A DNA stretch of 64,000 nucleotides from an uncultured Eubacteriales bacterium (GCA_934454655.1 CAKSFK010000011.1:1-64000), one strand, 5' to 3'. Positions 25,817 through 34,816 are shown, counted from the first letter of the stretch. The notes: generated from the sequence alone by a model not told the origin. Made by a program: numbers and translations.

Positions 25817-27403
25817 ATGAGCTATACCTCGTATAATTACCTCTTTATATTTTTAGGTGTAACATTTATATTTTACACGGTATTCCCAAAAAAATATAAA
25901 TGGACGGTATTGCTGGCGGCAAGCGCCGTGTTTTACCTAATTAACAGCGGTTTTCTTGCGGTATTTTTGCTGCTTGCCGCCGCGAGCGTTTATCTTGCCG
26001 GAATTTTTATGACCCGCATTGACGATGCTTTTGCACTTGCGAAGAAAGGTCTTGAAAAAGAGGAAAGAAAAAAACTTAAGGCAATTGTCGCCAAGCAGAA
26101 AAAAGCCGTACTTATTTTGGCAACTGCGTTTACCCTCGGTATATTGCTCGTGCTTAAGTATTCCGGATTTTTCGTTTCGGTAATTGATGACGCGGCGGCA
26201 CATTTCGGAATAAAAGCGGAGTTTACGGCATTCAAATTTATGCTCCCGCTGGGAATATCGTATTACTCCTTGCAGGCGTTGGGTTATATTACGGATGTTT
26301 ACAGGGGAAAATACCGTGCGGAAGAAAATTTCGGAAAACTTTTGCTTTTTTTAAGCTTTTTTCCGCAAATAACGGAAGGACCGATAGGCAGGTACGATCT
26401 GCTTTCCGAAACGCTTTTTAAGGGACATTCTTTTGATTACGACCGTTTTACAAAAGGGCTTCAGCGTATGGCGTGGGGACTCTTTAAGAAAATGGTTGTA
26501 GCCGACCGCGTCAACATATTTGTAAGCGAGGTTTTCGGCAGTTACCAAAAATACAGCGGAAGCATTATCTTGTTCGGAGGCGTGATTTACACACTTCAAA
26601 TATATGCCGAATTTTCGGGCTGTATGGACATTGTGATCGGCAGCGCCGAGCTTTTCGGGGTAAAGCTTTCCGAAAATTTCCGCCGTCCGTTTTTTTCAAA
26701 ATCGGTCGCCGAGTTCTGGCGGCGCTGGCATATAACGCTCGGATCGTGGCTTAAGGATTATGTGTTCTATTCTGTTTCGCTTTCGAAACCATTTATGCGG
26801 CTTTCTCGCTTTGCAAAGGCGCACACAAACGAGTTTTTCGGTTCGGTTCTGCCGGCGTCCTTTGCAATGTTTTTCACATGGTTCGGCATAGGCTTCTGGC
26901 ACGGCGCGGGATTTAAATATATAGCTTACGGGCTGTATTACTACGCTCTGATGATGCTCGGTATGTACTCAGAGCCGCTGTTTGATAAGCTGTTCGCGGC
27001 GGTACATATTAACAGAAACTCCAAATCACTTAATGCGTTCAGGGTTTTAAGAACGACGGCGCTTGTGGTTTGCGGTATGATGCTCTTCAGGGCGGAAACC
27101 GCGGGAATATGGCTTAATATGTTAAAAAGAGTGTTCACTCGCTTCGGCAGCGGCACATTTTCAACCGACGTTCTTTTGTGCGGAATGGATATAAACGATT
27201 TTGCCGTGACGGCACTGGGCGCCGCACTTATGCTTTTAATAGGCGTTTTGCAGGAAAAGGGAATAAATGTGCGCGACAGCGTGGCGGGTCTTGTTCTGCC
27301 GCTCAGGTGGGCGGTTTACGCGGGACTGGTGCTTTCCGTTATTATCTTCGGAGCGTACGGCGTCGGGTATGACGCGGTGGATTTTATTTACGGTCAGTTC
27401 TAG
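25817..27403 (+). CDS. dltB: MBOAT-family D-alanyl transfer protein (DltB-like)
   Basis: Membrane O-acyltransferase that passes the D-alanyl group across the membrane. About 11-12 hydrophobic segments. The MBOAT motifs are clear: LPLGISYYSLQALGYITDVYRG, FFPQITEGPIGRYD, SVAEFWRRWHITLGSWLKDYV and the catalytic His in WFGIGFWHGAGFKYIAYGL. 528 aa, longer than Bacillus DltB (about 400) and closer to AlgI/PatA-type MBOATs, which in clostridia often serve as DltB. The ribosome site is weak. The gene position (A-C-B-D) differs from the classic dltABCD order. Confidence 0.9.
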   Translation: MSYTSYNYLFIFLGVTFIFYTVFPKKYKWTVLLAASAVFYLINSGFLAVFLLLAAASVYLAGIFMTRIDDAFALAKKGLEKEERKKLKAIVAKQKKAVLILATAFTLGILLVLKYSGFFVSVIDDAAAHFGIKAEFTAFKFMLPLGISYYSLQALGYITDVYRGKYRAEENFGKLLLFLSFFPQITEGPIGRYDLLSETLFKGHSFDYDRFTKGLQRMAWGLFKKMVVADRVNIFVSEVFGSYQKYSGSIILFGGVIYTLQIYAEFSGCMDIVIGSAELFGVKLSENFRRPFFSKSVAEFWRRWHITLGSWLKDYVFYSVSLSKPFMRLSRFAKAHTNEFFGSVLPASFAMFFTWFGIGFWHGAGFKYIAYGLYYYALMMLGMYSEPLFDKLFAAVHINRNSKSLNAFRVLRTTALVVCGMMLFRAETAGIWLNMLKRVFTRFGSGTFSTDVLLCGMDINDFAVTALGAALMLLIGVLQEKGINVRDSVAGLVLPLRWAVYAGLVLSVIIFGAYGVGYDAVDFIYGQF

Positions 27404-27433
27404 GTGGGCAAAACCGTGAAAGGAGCGGAAAAA

Positions 27434-28399
27434 ATGAAAGACGGAGTAAAAAAAGCGATACGCGCCGTCGGTTTTATGTCGGTGCTTTTGCTGCTTATGG
27501 TTTCATCATCTTATATGCTGGCACCGAAGGACAACACAAAACAAAGCGGAATTGTAAACCCGAATGCACACGGCTTTTATTCGGAGCCTTACGGCACGGT
27601 AGATATCGCCGTGATAGGAAATTCGGACGCATACAGCGGATTTTCGCCTATGGAGCTTTGGCATAATTACGGCTACACGGCGTATGTAAGCGCGGAGGGC
27701 AGGCAAAGCCCCGCACAGGCATACGCAATGCTGAAAAAATTTTTCTCAAGCCAGAAACCCAAGCTTGTTATACTGGAAACCGACTGTTTTTTCGCAAAAT
27801 CCAAAATTGTGGAGAGCGCCGCAAAGATGGTTAACGCGTCGCTGGGGTCATCGTTTTCGGTGTTTCAGTATCACGACAGATGGAAACGCGTAACGCCGGA
27901 CGAACTTTTAAAAAAGCCGAAATTCACGGCGCACTGCGCTTCCAAGGGACAGTGGCTGAGTAACAAGGTAAGGGGGTACGCGGGCGGCGAGTATATGGTT
28001 AAAACGGACGAATGTGCCAAACTGCCGTTTTCAACCGTAACGTCCGTTAACGCATTTATAAAGCTGTGCCGCGCAAACGGCGCCGAATTATTGTTTGCCG
28101 AGCTGCCTTCGCAAAGTTCGTGGAGTTATAAAAGGCACAACGCGGTAAAAAAATATGCCGAAAAAAACGGTATTGAGTTTATAGACCTTAATTTGAACCG
28201 CGAAAGCTTTGGATTTGACTGGAAAACAGACTCGCGCGACGGGGGAAATCACCTTAACAACCGCGGCGCGCGCAAATGCACACGGTATTTGGGAGAGTTC
28301 ATAAAGAACAATTATAATATCACCGATAACCGCGGCAACGCAAAGTTTGACAGGTGGAACAAAGATTACGGCGAATACGCAAAAACGGTAAAAATTTAA
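27434..28399 (+). CDS. DltD-like SGNH-fold membrane-anchored protein
   Basis: An N-terminal TM (residues about 9-30) is followed by an extracytoplasmic domain. DIAVIGNSDAYSGFSP carries the GxSD nucleophile motif of SGNH esterases/DltD, and a late HLNNRG supplies the catalytic His. DltD proteins complete D-alanine transfer to teichoic acid. Sequence likeness to Bacillus DltD is limited, so the name rests on the fold motifs and the position after dltB. 321 aa. Start: ATG 27434 with AAAGGAG; a GTG at 27404 abuts dltB but lacks a site. Confidence 0.78.
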   Translation: MKDGVKKAIRAVGFMSVLLLLMVSSSYMLAPKDNTKQSGIVNPNAHGFYSEPYGTVDIAVIGNSDAYSGFSPMELWHNYGYTAYVSAEGRQSPAQAYAMLKKFFSSQKPKLVILETDCFFAKSKIVESAAKMVNASLGSSFSVFQYHDRWKRVTPDELLKKPKFTAHCASKGQWLSNKVRGYAGGEYMVKTDECAKLPFSTVTSVNAFIKLCRANGAELLFAELPSQSSWSYKRHNAVKKYAEKNGIEFIDLNLNRESFGFDWKTDSRDGGNHLNNRGARKCTRYLGEFIKNNYNITDNRGNAKFDRWNKDYGEYAKTVKI

Positions 28400-28524
28400 C
28401 CGTGAAATCAAATCTTGCCGAATAATTCTAAAAAAATATCGCAAAAATTTCCTTTAATATTTTCATAATTAATTCTAACAATATTAATGCAAACGCAAAG
28501 AAAAATTATAGGAGAGAAAATAAA

Positions 28525-28713
28525 ATGGCTAACAAAAGCGTAATACCTGAGGCTAAAGAAGCACTCAACCGTTTTAAGATGGAGGCTGCCAACGAGGTAG
28601 GCGTTAACTTAAAGCAGGGTTACAACGGCGATCTTACCGCTAAACAGGCAGGTTCTATCGGCGGTCAGATGGTTAAAAAGATGATCGAATCTTACGAAAA
28701 CAGCATGAAGTAA
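28525..28713 (+). CDS. Alpha/beta-type small acid-soluble spore protein
   Basis: Coats and protects spore DNA. 62 aa. The GPR protease cleavage site is in FKMEAANEVGV (Glu20-Ala21), and the DNA-binding signature GYNGDLTAKQAGSIGGQMVKKMI follows. Strong GGAGAG site before ATG 28525. It is a single-gene unit ending in the terminator at 28729. A sigma-G type promoter is plausible near 28440-28475 (GCAAAA, 17 bases, CATAATTA) but matches loosely. Its presence is direct evidence for sporulation in this organism. Confidence 0.96.
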   Translation: MANKSVIPEAKEALNRFKMEAANEVGVNLKQGYNGDLTAKQAGSIGGQMVKKMIESYENSMK

Positions 28714-28728
28714 TTAACTGATTGCGGC

Positions 28729-28771
28729 GCGGGACCGCCCTCTTTATATCGGGGGCAGTCCCGCTTTTTTT
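28729..28771 (+). terminator. Terminator of the SASP gene
   Basis: GCGGGAC-c-GCCC pairs with GGGGC-a-GTCCCGC, followed by seven T. Classic intrinsic terminator. Confidence 0.9.
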
Positions 28772-28781
28772 AAAACCGTAC

Positions 28782-28810
28782 TTGCCATATCGCGCAATAT
28801 TTGTTATAAT
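28782..28810 (+). promoter_or_regulatory. Promoter of the GtrA-family gene
   Basis: TTGCCA (28782-28787), 17 bases, TATAAT (28805-28810). Confidence 0.75.
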
Positions 28811-28866
28811 TACCTTCGCCGAACGCAAAAGAAGCGGCGTATTATTTATTGAAAGGGGTAAGGCAG

Positions 28867-29307
28867 GTGCGGAAACTGCTGGGGCGTTTAAAAAGTTCGT
28901 TTTTAAACAAAAAGTTTCTGGGTTTTTGCCTTATAGGAATTGTCAACACCTTTAACACGGCTTTTTTTTCGTGGCTTGTCCACCTTAAGGTTCAGGAAAA
29001 TATTTCGGCTTACATAGGCTATTTTATTTCACTTACGATCAATTATATACTCAACAGCACACTGGTTTTCAAAAGTTGTCTTTCTTTAAGAAAATATCTG
29101 AGATTTTTAATCTCGTATATACCCAATTTCTTTATTTACACATTTGCGAGTGTCCTTACAATTAATGTGCTGAAGATCGAGCAGTTCTGGGCAACGACCA
29201 TAGCAACAGCCGTCGGCGGACCGATAACGTATATAATAATTAAATTTTTCGCGTTCGGAAACCGCTCCAAGGCAGAAGAACCGGACGAGCCGTTTTCAAA
29301 TCCGTGA
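28867..29307 (+). CDS. GtrA-family membrane protein
   Basis: Four-TM proteins of this family are proposed flippases or accessory factors for polyprenyl-linked sugars in wall polysaccharide modification. Segments lie at residues about 16-35, 45-65, 85-105 and 110-132. The conserved FLGFCLIGIVNTFNTAFF and YFISLTINYILNSTLVF motifs are present. 146 aa. I chose the GTG at 28867 (AAAGGGG eight bases upstream) over the TTG at 28849. The 3' end overlaps the convergent rsmA gene by 12 bases. No partner glycosyltransferase is adjacent. Confidence 0.87.
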   Translation: MRKLLGRLKSSFLNKKFLGFCLIGIVNTFNTAFFSWLVHLKVQENISAYIGYFISLTINYILNSTLVFKSCLSLRKYLRFLISYIPNFFIYTFASVLTINVLKIEQFWATTIATAVGGPITYIIIKFFAFGNRSKAEEPDEPFSNP

Positions 29308-30141
29308 GGATAAAAACGCCAGCTGCTCCATAGTCAGCTGTTCGGCGCGCACGGTGTCGGGCAGTCCCGCTTCGCAAAGCGCCGCCCTTATTTTGTCCTT
29401 TTCGGCACCCAGTGTGTTGGAAACCGTGTTCACAAGGGTCTTGCGCCGCTGTGCAAAGCAAGCCTTTACAAATCGGAAAAACTTTTTTTCATCGCCGACG
29501 CTTATCGGCGGTTCTTTTCTTATTTTAAGCCTTATTACAGCCGAATCGACATTCGGCGGCGGCATAAAGCTATCTCTTTTAACCTCAAAAAGTATTTCGG
29601 GGGTTGAGTAATAGCTGACTGCGACGCTGACCGCGCCCGCCTTTCTTGTGCCTACCTCGGCGCACAGGCGCTCGGCTGCCTCTTTTTGCACCATAACGGT
29701 TATGTTGTCTATGGGAAGGCGCTTTTCCAAAAGCTCCATAATTATCGGTGAGGTTATGTAGTACGGCAAATTGGCGCATATCGCAACGTTTTCGCAGTCG
29801 GAAAAACGGTCGGCGATAAGATTTCCTATGTCGGTCTTTAAAACGTCGGCATATATTATCTCAACATTTTCGCAGTCGGCAAGGCTTTCGGGAAGTATTT
29901 TTTTAAGCCTTTCGTCAAGCTCTATTGCGATAACACGCCGCGCGGCGCGCGAAAGTTCGGCGGTAAGCACTCCTATGCCGGGTCCTATTTCTATAACGCC
30001 GGTGTTCTCGCCGCAGGCGGCACGAGCCATAGCCGGGCATACCGCAGGGTCGATAAGAAAGTTCTGACCGAGCGATTTTTTAAAGGTAAATCCGTTTTTA
30101 CTCAGCAGCGATTTTATTGTGTTTATATCTGATAAGTTCAT
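29296..30141 (-). CDS. rsmA: 16S rRNA dimethyladenosine transferase
   Basis: Dimethylates A1518 and A1519 of 16S rRNA (KsgA). The N-terminal KKSLGQNFLIDP, the SAM site IEIGPGIGVLTAEL (residues about 51-64), the NLPYYITSPI catalytic motif and VQKEAAERL are all canonical; the C-terminal domain is helical. 281 aa. Start: ATG 30141 with GAGG; the longer frame to 30186 lacks a site. Stand-alone gene, convergent with and slightly overlapping the GtrA gene. Confidence 0.96.
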   Translation of the reverse strand: MNLSDINTIKSLLSKNGFTFKKSLGQNFLIDPAVCPAMARAACGENTGVIEIGPGIGVLTAELSRAARRVIAIELDERLKKILPESLADCENVEIIYADVLKTDIGNLIADRFSDCENVAICANLPYYITSPIIMELLEKRLPIDNITVMVQKEAAERLCAEVGTRKAGAVSVAVSYYSTPEILFEVKRDSFMPPPNVDSAVIRLKIRKEPPISVGDEKKFFRFVKACFAQRRKTLVNTVSNTLGAEKDKIRAALCEAGLPDTVRAEQLTMEQLAFLSSRI

Positions 30142-30223
30142 AAAACAACCTCGGTTTTTTCGTTTGTAATGCGCGGCACAACACATTATATACCATAAAT
30201 TTGTTTACCGCAATAAATTTTTG

Positions 30224-30252
30224 ATGACAAACGGAAATAAATATTGTATAAT
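30224..30252 (+). promoter_or_regulatory. Promoter of the gene at 30286
   Basis: ATGACA (30224-30229), 17 bases, TATAAT (30247-30252). Confidence 0.72.
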
Positions 30253-30285
30253 GAAAATAACATAATCATAGTGGGTGAATTATAA

Positions 30286-31020
30286 TTGGATAACAGATAT
30301 TTGGATAAGGTTTTGGAAGAAATGCAGCCGTTTTTTGAAGAACAGGGTTTTAAGCCCTCGGACGGCGGAACCTTTAAAAACGATACGCGTGAGGTCAAGG
30401 TTGCGTACGACGACGCAAGGCAGATGTATACTCTTTCTCTTTCATCTGACGGGGGAGAGTTTAAGGAGATAAACGCATGGTTGTTTGACGACAGCCAGAA
30501 CGCCAAGGACGCGGCGGCTGTGGGAATAGACTTTGTTTCGTCGCTCAGAAAGGAAATGGGCATAAAGCTTAAGCGCACGGCGTCGGGCGCTGAGGTGGAA
30601 CTGCCCACGGTTTCAAAGGCGGGCAGCGTTACTATTACTGGCTTTGCGAAAAAAATGCTTGATATTTTCCCGTCGCTTAAGGATGAATACAAGGAACATA
30701 TTGCACAAAACGGCAATTTTTTGTATCTTAACTTTTTCGGCGAACATTTGGTGCCTCATATTAAAAACGTGATACTTTCCGGCAACAAAAAGCAGATAAA
30801 AAAGCTTTACGATTCTCTTGATGAAATGTATATAAACGGTGACAGGGATACCGTGAACACAATAGTCGCCGTGCTTTGCGCCGCCGCGTATAACGATGAA
30901 AAGGCGCAGTCGGCAGTAAGGGATATGCTTTCGGAGGATAAACACTTTCTGTCCTCGTTTGACGGTTTTTTAAGCGTTATGCCAAAATCCAAAAAGCTTA
31001 TGGCGGCGCTTGTAAAATAA
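30286..31020 (+). CDS. Hypothetical protein, two-domain, soluble
   Basis: 244 aa, no signal peptide or TM. Residues 1-100 look like an alpha-beta domain (YDDARQMYTLSLSSDGGEF), and residues 125-244 like a helical domain (HLVPHIKNVILSGNKKQ, then a run of short helices) that recalls DUF7674-like helical proteins, although I am not certain. The start is a TTG at 30286, with only a weak GGGTGA upstream. It is followed after 22 bases by the SPFH gene and may be co-transcribed with it. No function is proposed. Confidence 0.7.
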   Translation: MDNRYLDKVLEEMQPFFEEQGFKPSDGGTFKNDTREVKVAYDDARQMYTLSLSSDGGEFKEINAWLFDDSQNAKDAAAVGIDFVSSLRKEMGIKLKRTASGAEVELPTVSKAGSVTITGFAKKMLDIFPSLKDEYKEHIAQNGNFLYLNFFGEHLVPHIKNVILSGNKKQIKKLYDSLDEMYINGDRDTVNTIVAVLCAAAYNDEKAQSAVRDMLSEDKHFLSSFDGFLSVMPKSKKLMAALVK

Positions 31021-31042
31021 TTTTTGTGGGAGAGAAGCGAGT

Positions 31043-31993
31043 ATGGAATACCTGATTATAGGGCTGGCGGCACTTGTAGTGATACTGTTTTTTGCTAATG
31101 TGCGAATAGTGCCGCAAGCGACCGAGTATGTAATTGAGCTTTTGGGCAAATACAAAACCACGTGGAGTGCGGGACTGCACGTTAAAATTCCAGTGGTGGA
31201 ACGCATTGCAAAGAAAATAACCCTAAAGGAGCAGGTGCTTGACTCACCTCCCCAGCCGGTTATTACCAAGGATAATGTTACAATGCAGATAGATACCGTT
31301 GTATATTTCAGGATTTATGACGCAAAGCTTTACACCTACGGCGTTGTAAGCCCGATAAACGCGCTGCAGAATCTCACGGCAACCACCCTGCGTAACCTTG
31401 TGGGCGAGCTTGAGCTTGACGGAACGCTTACCTCAAGAGATACAATTAACGCAAAAATGACCGCCATACTTGACGAGGCGACGGATAAGTGGGGTATGAA
31501 GGTCAACCGCGTTGAGCTTAAAAACATTATTCCGCCGGCTGAGATACAAAACGCAATGGAAAAGCAGATGAAAGCCGAGCGCGAGCGCCGCGAAACACTT
31601 TTGCAGGCTGAGGGTCACAAGGCGGCGGCTATCACGCGTGCCGAGGGCGATAAGCAGGCAATGATATTGGCGGCAGAGGGCGAACGCGACGCGAGAATCG
31701 CCAGAGCCGAGGGTGAGGCAAAGGCAGTTTTCTTAAATAAAAAGGCCGAGGCGGACGGTATCAGAGCAATAAAGGAAGCGGCGGCAGACGCCGCCGTGCT
31801 TGAAATAAAAAGGCTTGAAACACTGGCGGAAATTTCAAACGGAACGGCGGCTAAGCTGATAATCCCGACCGACGCGGTCAATATGGTTACAAAAAATGCG
31901 GTTTTCACCGAAACCACCGGTTTGGGTGACGTAACTCACGAAGCACCGAAGCCCATTCCCCAGCCGAAAAAAGACGAATGTTGCGATGACTGA
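31043..31993 (+). CDS. SPFH/Band 7 (stomatin-like) membrane scaffold protein
   Basis: One N-terminal TM (residues about 2-20) followed by the SPFH domain: VPQATEYVIELLGKYKTTW, the central VITKDNVTMQIDTVVYFRI and WGMKVNRVELKNI. A long Ala/Glu-rich coiled coil (about 170-270) drives oligomerisation. The C-terminus is short, ending CCDD. 316 aa, QmcA/HflK-like size. Such proteins organise membrane microdomains and regulate FtsH or other membrane proteases. No NfeD partner is adjacent, which is a little unusual for the stomatin type. Confidence 0.93.
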   Translation: MEYLIIGLAALVVILFFANVRIVPQATEYVIELLGKYKTTWSAGLHVKIPVVERIAKKITLKEQVLDSPPQPVITKDNVTMQIDTVVYFRIYDAKLYTYGVVSPINALQNLTATTLRNLVGELELDGTLTSRDTINAKMTAILDEATDKWGMKVNRVELKNIIPPAEIQNAMEKQMKAERERRETLLQAEGHKAAAITRAEGDKQAMILAAEGERDARIARAEGEAKAVFLNKKAEADGIRAIKEAAADAAVLEIKRLETLAEISNGTAAKLIIPTDAVNMVTKNAVFTETTGLGDVTHEAPKPIPQPKKDECCDD

Positions 31994-31996
31994 CGG

Positions 31997-32025
31997 TTGA
32001 CAATTTTTAGGTACGGTGATATAAT
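31997..32025 (+). promoter_or_regulatory. Promoter of the T-box-asnS-asnA operon
   Basis: TTGACA (31997-32002), 17 bases, TATAAT (32020-32025): near-perfect consensus. Confidence 0.88.
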
Positions 32026-32029
32026 GTAT

Positions 32030-32300
32030 CCGTTAAAGGCAGTGACAAAGAGAAGTAACATCGGTTAAGGCACTTCAAGAGAGTCGGGGACGGTGTGAGC
32101 CCGACAGTTCCGCGATGTGAATAACACTTTAGAGCCGCAATCCGAAGCCCGTATGCCGGGTGAGTAGGTGCGCCGTGATTAACGCGTTAAGTTATGAAAA
32201 AAGCTGACCCCCGTTTTTTAAGGGGTAAATTAGGTGGCACCGCGGATAGCGTCTATTCGTCCTGATATATTTAGGACTTATAGACGCTTGAATTTTTATT
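32030..32300 (+). ncRNA. T-box riboswitch, probable Asn specifier
   Basis: The T-box AGGTGGCACCGCGG is at 32232-32245. It is followed by a terminator hairpin (AGCGTCTAT...ATAGACGCT, 32248-32288) with a T-rich tail, the competing structure of the antiterminator. The upstream stem I region carries the conserved AGAGAGTCGGGGACGG segment and a candidate specifier AAC (Asn) in the GTGAATAACACTTTAGAG part. Uncharged tRNA-Asn should allow readthrough into asnS and asnA. The specifier position was judged by eye, without folding. Confidence 0.92.
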
Positions 32301-32336
32301 ACGGGCAGGCAAACTGCCGTGCAGGGGGCAAAAACT

Positions 32337-33713
32337 GTGAAACATACTGATATTATTGACATTTTTTCACTGCCGGAGCTTTTAAACGGCACGGTCACGG
32401 TGTGCGGTTGGGTAAGAACCTCGCGCGACTCAAAGAATATGGCTTTTATTGAGCTTAACGACGGAACAACACTTAAACATTTGCAGATAGTAATCGATAA
32501 ATCTGCGTTCGGCGATATCTCTGAGTATATGAAACTCGGCACGTCGCTTAAAATTACAGGCACGCTTGTTAAGTCTGCCGTTGCGGCTGATTCGGTTGAG
32601 ATAAACGCCGCCGAAATAACGGTGCTCGGCACCTGCCCGGCGGATTATCCGCTTCAAAAAAAGCGCCATACGCTTGAATATTTGCGTACAATACCGCAGT
32701 TAAGGGTAAGAACCAACACCTTTAACGCCGTGTTCAGGGTGCGTTCGGTAATTTCCGCCTGCATACACGAGTTTTTCCAGAGCAGACACTATGTGTACGT
32801 TCACACCCCTCTTATAACCGCGAGCGACTGCGAGGGCGCGGGCGAGATGTTCAAGGTTACCACAATAGGTTACAGCGATAAATATAAAAACGAGGAAGAA
32901 TACTATGCCGACGATTTCTTCGGCAAGCGCGCGGCGCTGAGCGTTTCGGGTCAGCTTGAGGGCGAGGTTGCGGCAATGGCGTTCGGCAAAATTTACACAT
33001 TCGGTCCCTCGTTCCGTGCGGAAAAAAGCAATACGCCGCGCCACGTTGCCGAGTTTTGGCACGTTGAGCCGGAGGTTGCGTTTGCCGAGCTGCCCGACAT
33101 TATTGAAATTGCCGAGGCGCTTATAAAGCATATTATAAGTACCGTGCTTGAAAAATGCCCCGATGAATTGGCTTTCTTTGAAAAGCATTTTGAAAAGGGA
33201 CTGATCCAAAAGCTTGAAACCGTTGCCGGACACGATTTTGCGGTTATGACATACACCGAAGCCATAGAGAAGCTTAAGGCAAGCGGGCAGAAGTTCCAGT
33301 ACCCGGTTGAGTGGGGAGCGGACCTTATGACAGAGCACGAGCGCTATATTTCTGAGGAAATATGCAAAAAACCCGTGTTCCTCACCGATTACCCCAGAGA
33401 GATAAAATCGTTCTATATGAAACAGAACCCGGACGGTAAAACCGTTGCCGCAACCGATCTGCTGGTTCCGGGCGTTGGCGAGATAATCGGCTGCAGCGAA
33501 CGTGAGGCTGACCTTGATAAACTGCTTTGCGCGATGAAGGAACGCGGAATGTCGCTTGATGAGTATGAGCATTACATTTCACTGCGTAAATTTGGCTCCG
33601 TTCCGCACAGCGGATTCGGACTGGGACTTGAAAGAATTATAATGTATGTTACGGGAATGTCCAACATACGCGATGTTATTCTTTACCCGCGCACGGTAGG
33701 CAACATTTGTTAG
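32337..33713 (+). CDS. asnS: Asparaginyl-tRNA synthetase
   Basis: Charges tRNA-Asn. N-terminal OB-fold anticodon domain (residues about 10-110), then the class II catalytic core with FRAEKSNTPRHVAEFWHVEPE (motif 2) and FGLGLERIIMYVTGMSNIRDV (motif 3). The PHSGFGLGLER region distinguishes AsnRS. 458 aa. Start: GTG 32337 with AGGGGGC; the frame continues to a GTG at 32319 that lies before the site. Controlled by the T-box upstream and co-transcribed with asnA, which lies nine bases downstream. Confidence 0.97.
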   Translation: MKHTDIIDIFSLPELLNGTVTVCGWVRTSRDSKNMAFIELNDGTTLKHLQIVIDKSAFGDISEYMKLGTSLKITGTLVKSAVAADSVEINAAEITVLGTCPADYPLQKKRHTLEYLRTIPQLRVRTNTFNAVFRVRSVISACIHEFFQSRHYVYVHTPLITASDCEGAGEMFKVTTIGYSDKYKNEEEYYADDFFGKRAALSVSGQLEGEVAAMAFGKIYTFGPSFRAEKSNTPRHVAEFWHVEPEVAFAELPDIIEIAEALIKHIISTVLEKCPDELAFFEKHFEKGLIQKLETVAGHDFAVMTYTEAIEKLKASGQKFQYPVEWGADLMTEHERYISEEICKKPVFLTDYPREIKSFYMKQNPDGKTVAATDLLVPGVGEIIGCSEREADLDKLLCAMKERGMSLDEYEHYISLRKFGSVPHSGFGLGLERIIMYVTGMSNIRDVILYPRTVGNIC

Positions 33714-33722
33714 GAGGCAGTT

Positions 33723-34712
33723 ATGGAAAAATACACATCAAAACTGAGCGAGTTTGAAACGCAAAGCGCAATTGCGTATGTCAAGGATAAATTTTCGTCC
33801 GAGTTGTGCGCCGCGCTGGATCTTTCAAGGGTATCGGCGCCGCTGTTTGTAAAAAAGGGGAGCGGAATTAACGACGATCTTAACGGCGTTGAGCGTCCGG
33901 TTGAGTTTGATATTAAGGAAACAGGCGAGATCGCCGAGGTTGTTCACAGCCTTGCAAAGTGGAAGCGTATGGCGCTTATGCGCTACGGTTTCCCGCTCCA
34001 TACCGGGCTTTATACCGATATGAATGCCATAAGGCGCGATGAAGTGTGCGACAGGATACATTCAATTTACGTAGACCAGTGGGACTGGGAAAAGGTTATA
34101 TCCGCGGAAGACAGAAACGAAGAGTATTTAAAAGCGACGGTGAGAAGCATTTACGGCGCACTGCTCAGAACAGCTGACGCCGTATGCCGAAAATACCCCT
34201 GTCTTGAAAACAGTCTGCCCGGTAAGATCGAATTTGTAACTACATACGAGCTTGAGAAAAAATACCCGGAGCTTACACCTAAGGAACGCGAGGATAAAGC
34301 CGCAAGAGAATACGGTGCGGTGTTCTTAATGAAAATAGGCGGCAGACTAAAAAACGGCGAAAAGCACGACGGCAGAGCGCCGGATTATGACGACTGGAAT
34401 CTTAACGGCGATATAATTGTATTTGATCCCGTGCTTGACAGCGCGCTTGAGCTTTCCAGTATGGGCATACGGGTTGACAGGGAAAGCCTTGTATCTCAGC
34501 TTAAGGCGGAAAATGCCGAGGACAGACTTGAATTTGAATTTCACAAACTGCTGGTATCGGGCGCTCTTCCGCTTACCGTCGGCGGCGGTATAGGTCAGTC
34601 CAGACTTTGTATGTTCCTGCTTAACAAGGCGCATATAGGCGAGGTTCAGGTTTCGGTATGGCCCGAAAAGGAAGTTTCAAAGTGCAAAAAGGCAGGAATT
34701 GTCTTGTTATAA
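33723..34712 (+). CDS. asnA: Aspartate--ammonia ligase (AsnA-type asparagine synthetase)
   Basis: Makes asparagine from aspartate, ammonia and ATP; structurally a relative of class II aspartyl-tRNA synthetase. Signature stretches: FETQSAIAYVKDKFS at the start, SGINDDLNGVERPVEFD, VDQWDWEKVI and LPLTVGGGIGQSRLCMFLL. 329 aa is standard. GGAGG precedes ATG 33723. Sitting behind asnS under one Asn T-box, it raises both asparagine supply and charging when tRNA-Asn is uncharged. Use of ammonia, with glnN in the same window, fits an ammonia-assimilating anaerobe. Confidence 0.96.
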   Translation: MEKYTSKLSEFETQSAIAYVKDKFSSELCAALDLSRVSAPLFVKKGSGINDDLNGVERPVEFDIKETGEIAEVVHSLAKWKRMALMRYGFPLHTGLYTDMNAIRRDEVCDRIHSIYVDQWDWEKVISAEDRNEEYLKATVRSIYGALLRTADAVCRKYPCLENSLPGKIEFVTTYELEKKYPELTPKEREDKAAREYGAVFLMKIGGRLKNGEKHDGRAPDYDDWNLNGDIIVFDPVLDSALELSSMGIRVDRESLVSQLKAENAEDRLEFEFHKLLVSGALPLTVGGGIGQSRLCMFLLNKAHIGEVQVSVWPEKEVSKCKKAGIVLL

Positions 34713-34782
34713 CGGCTGCGGGCGGTCGTATTTACGGCTTTTGCACAAAAATATGCCGTTTACGGGGTCGGCACCATGCTTT

Positions 34783-34793
34783 TATGGTATAAT
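34783..34793 (+). promoter_or_regulatory. Extended -10 promoter of the CapD-like gene
   Basis: TATGGTATAAT lies 24 bases before the gene; the -35 is not recognisable. Confidence 0.6.
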
Positions 34794-34816
34794 AAAGACA
34801 CAGGAGAGATTTTCAG

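Noticed and set aside
28722..28955. 77-codon frame after the SASP gene
   Set aside because: Spans a strong terminator and a promoter; out of frame with the GtrA gene that follows.
32700..33572. 290-codon open frame antisense to asnS
   Set aside because: Lies entirely inside a well-supported synthetase gene, has no ribosome site and no recognisable protein features.
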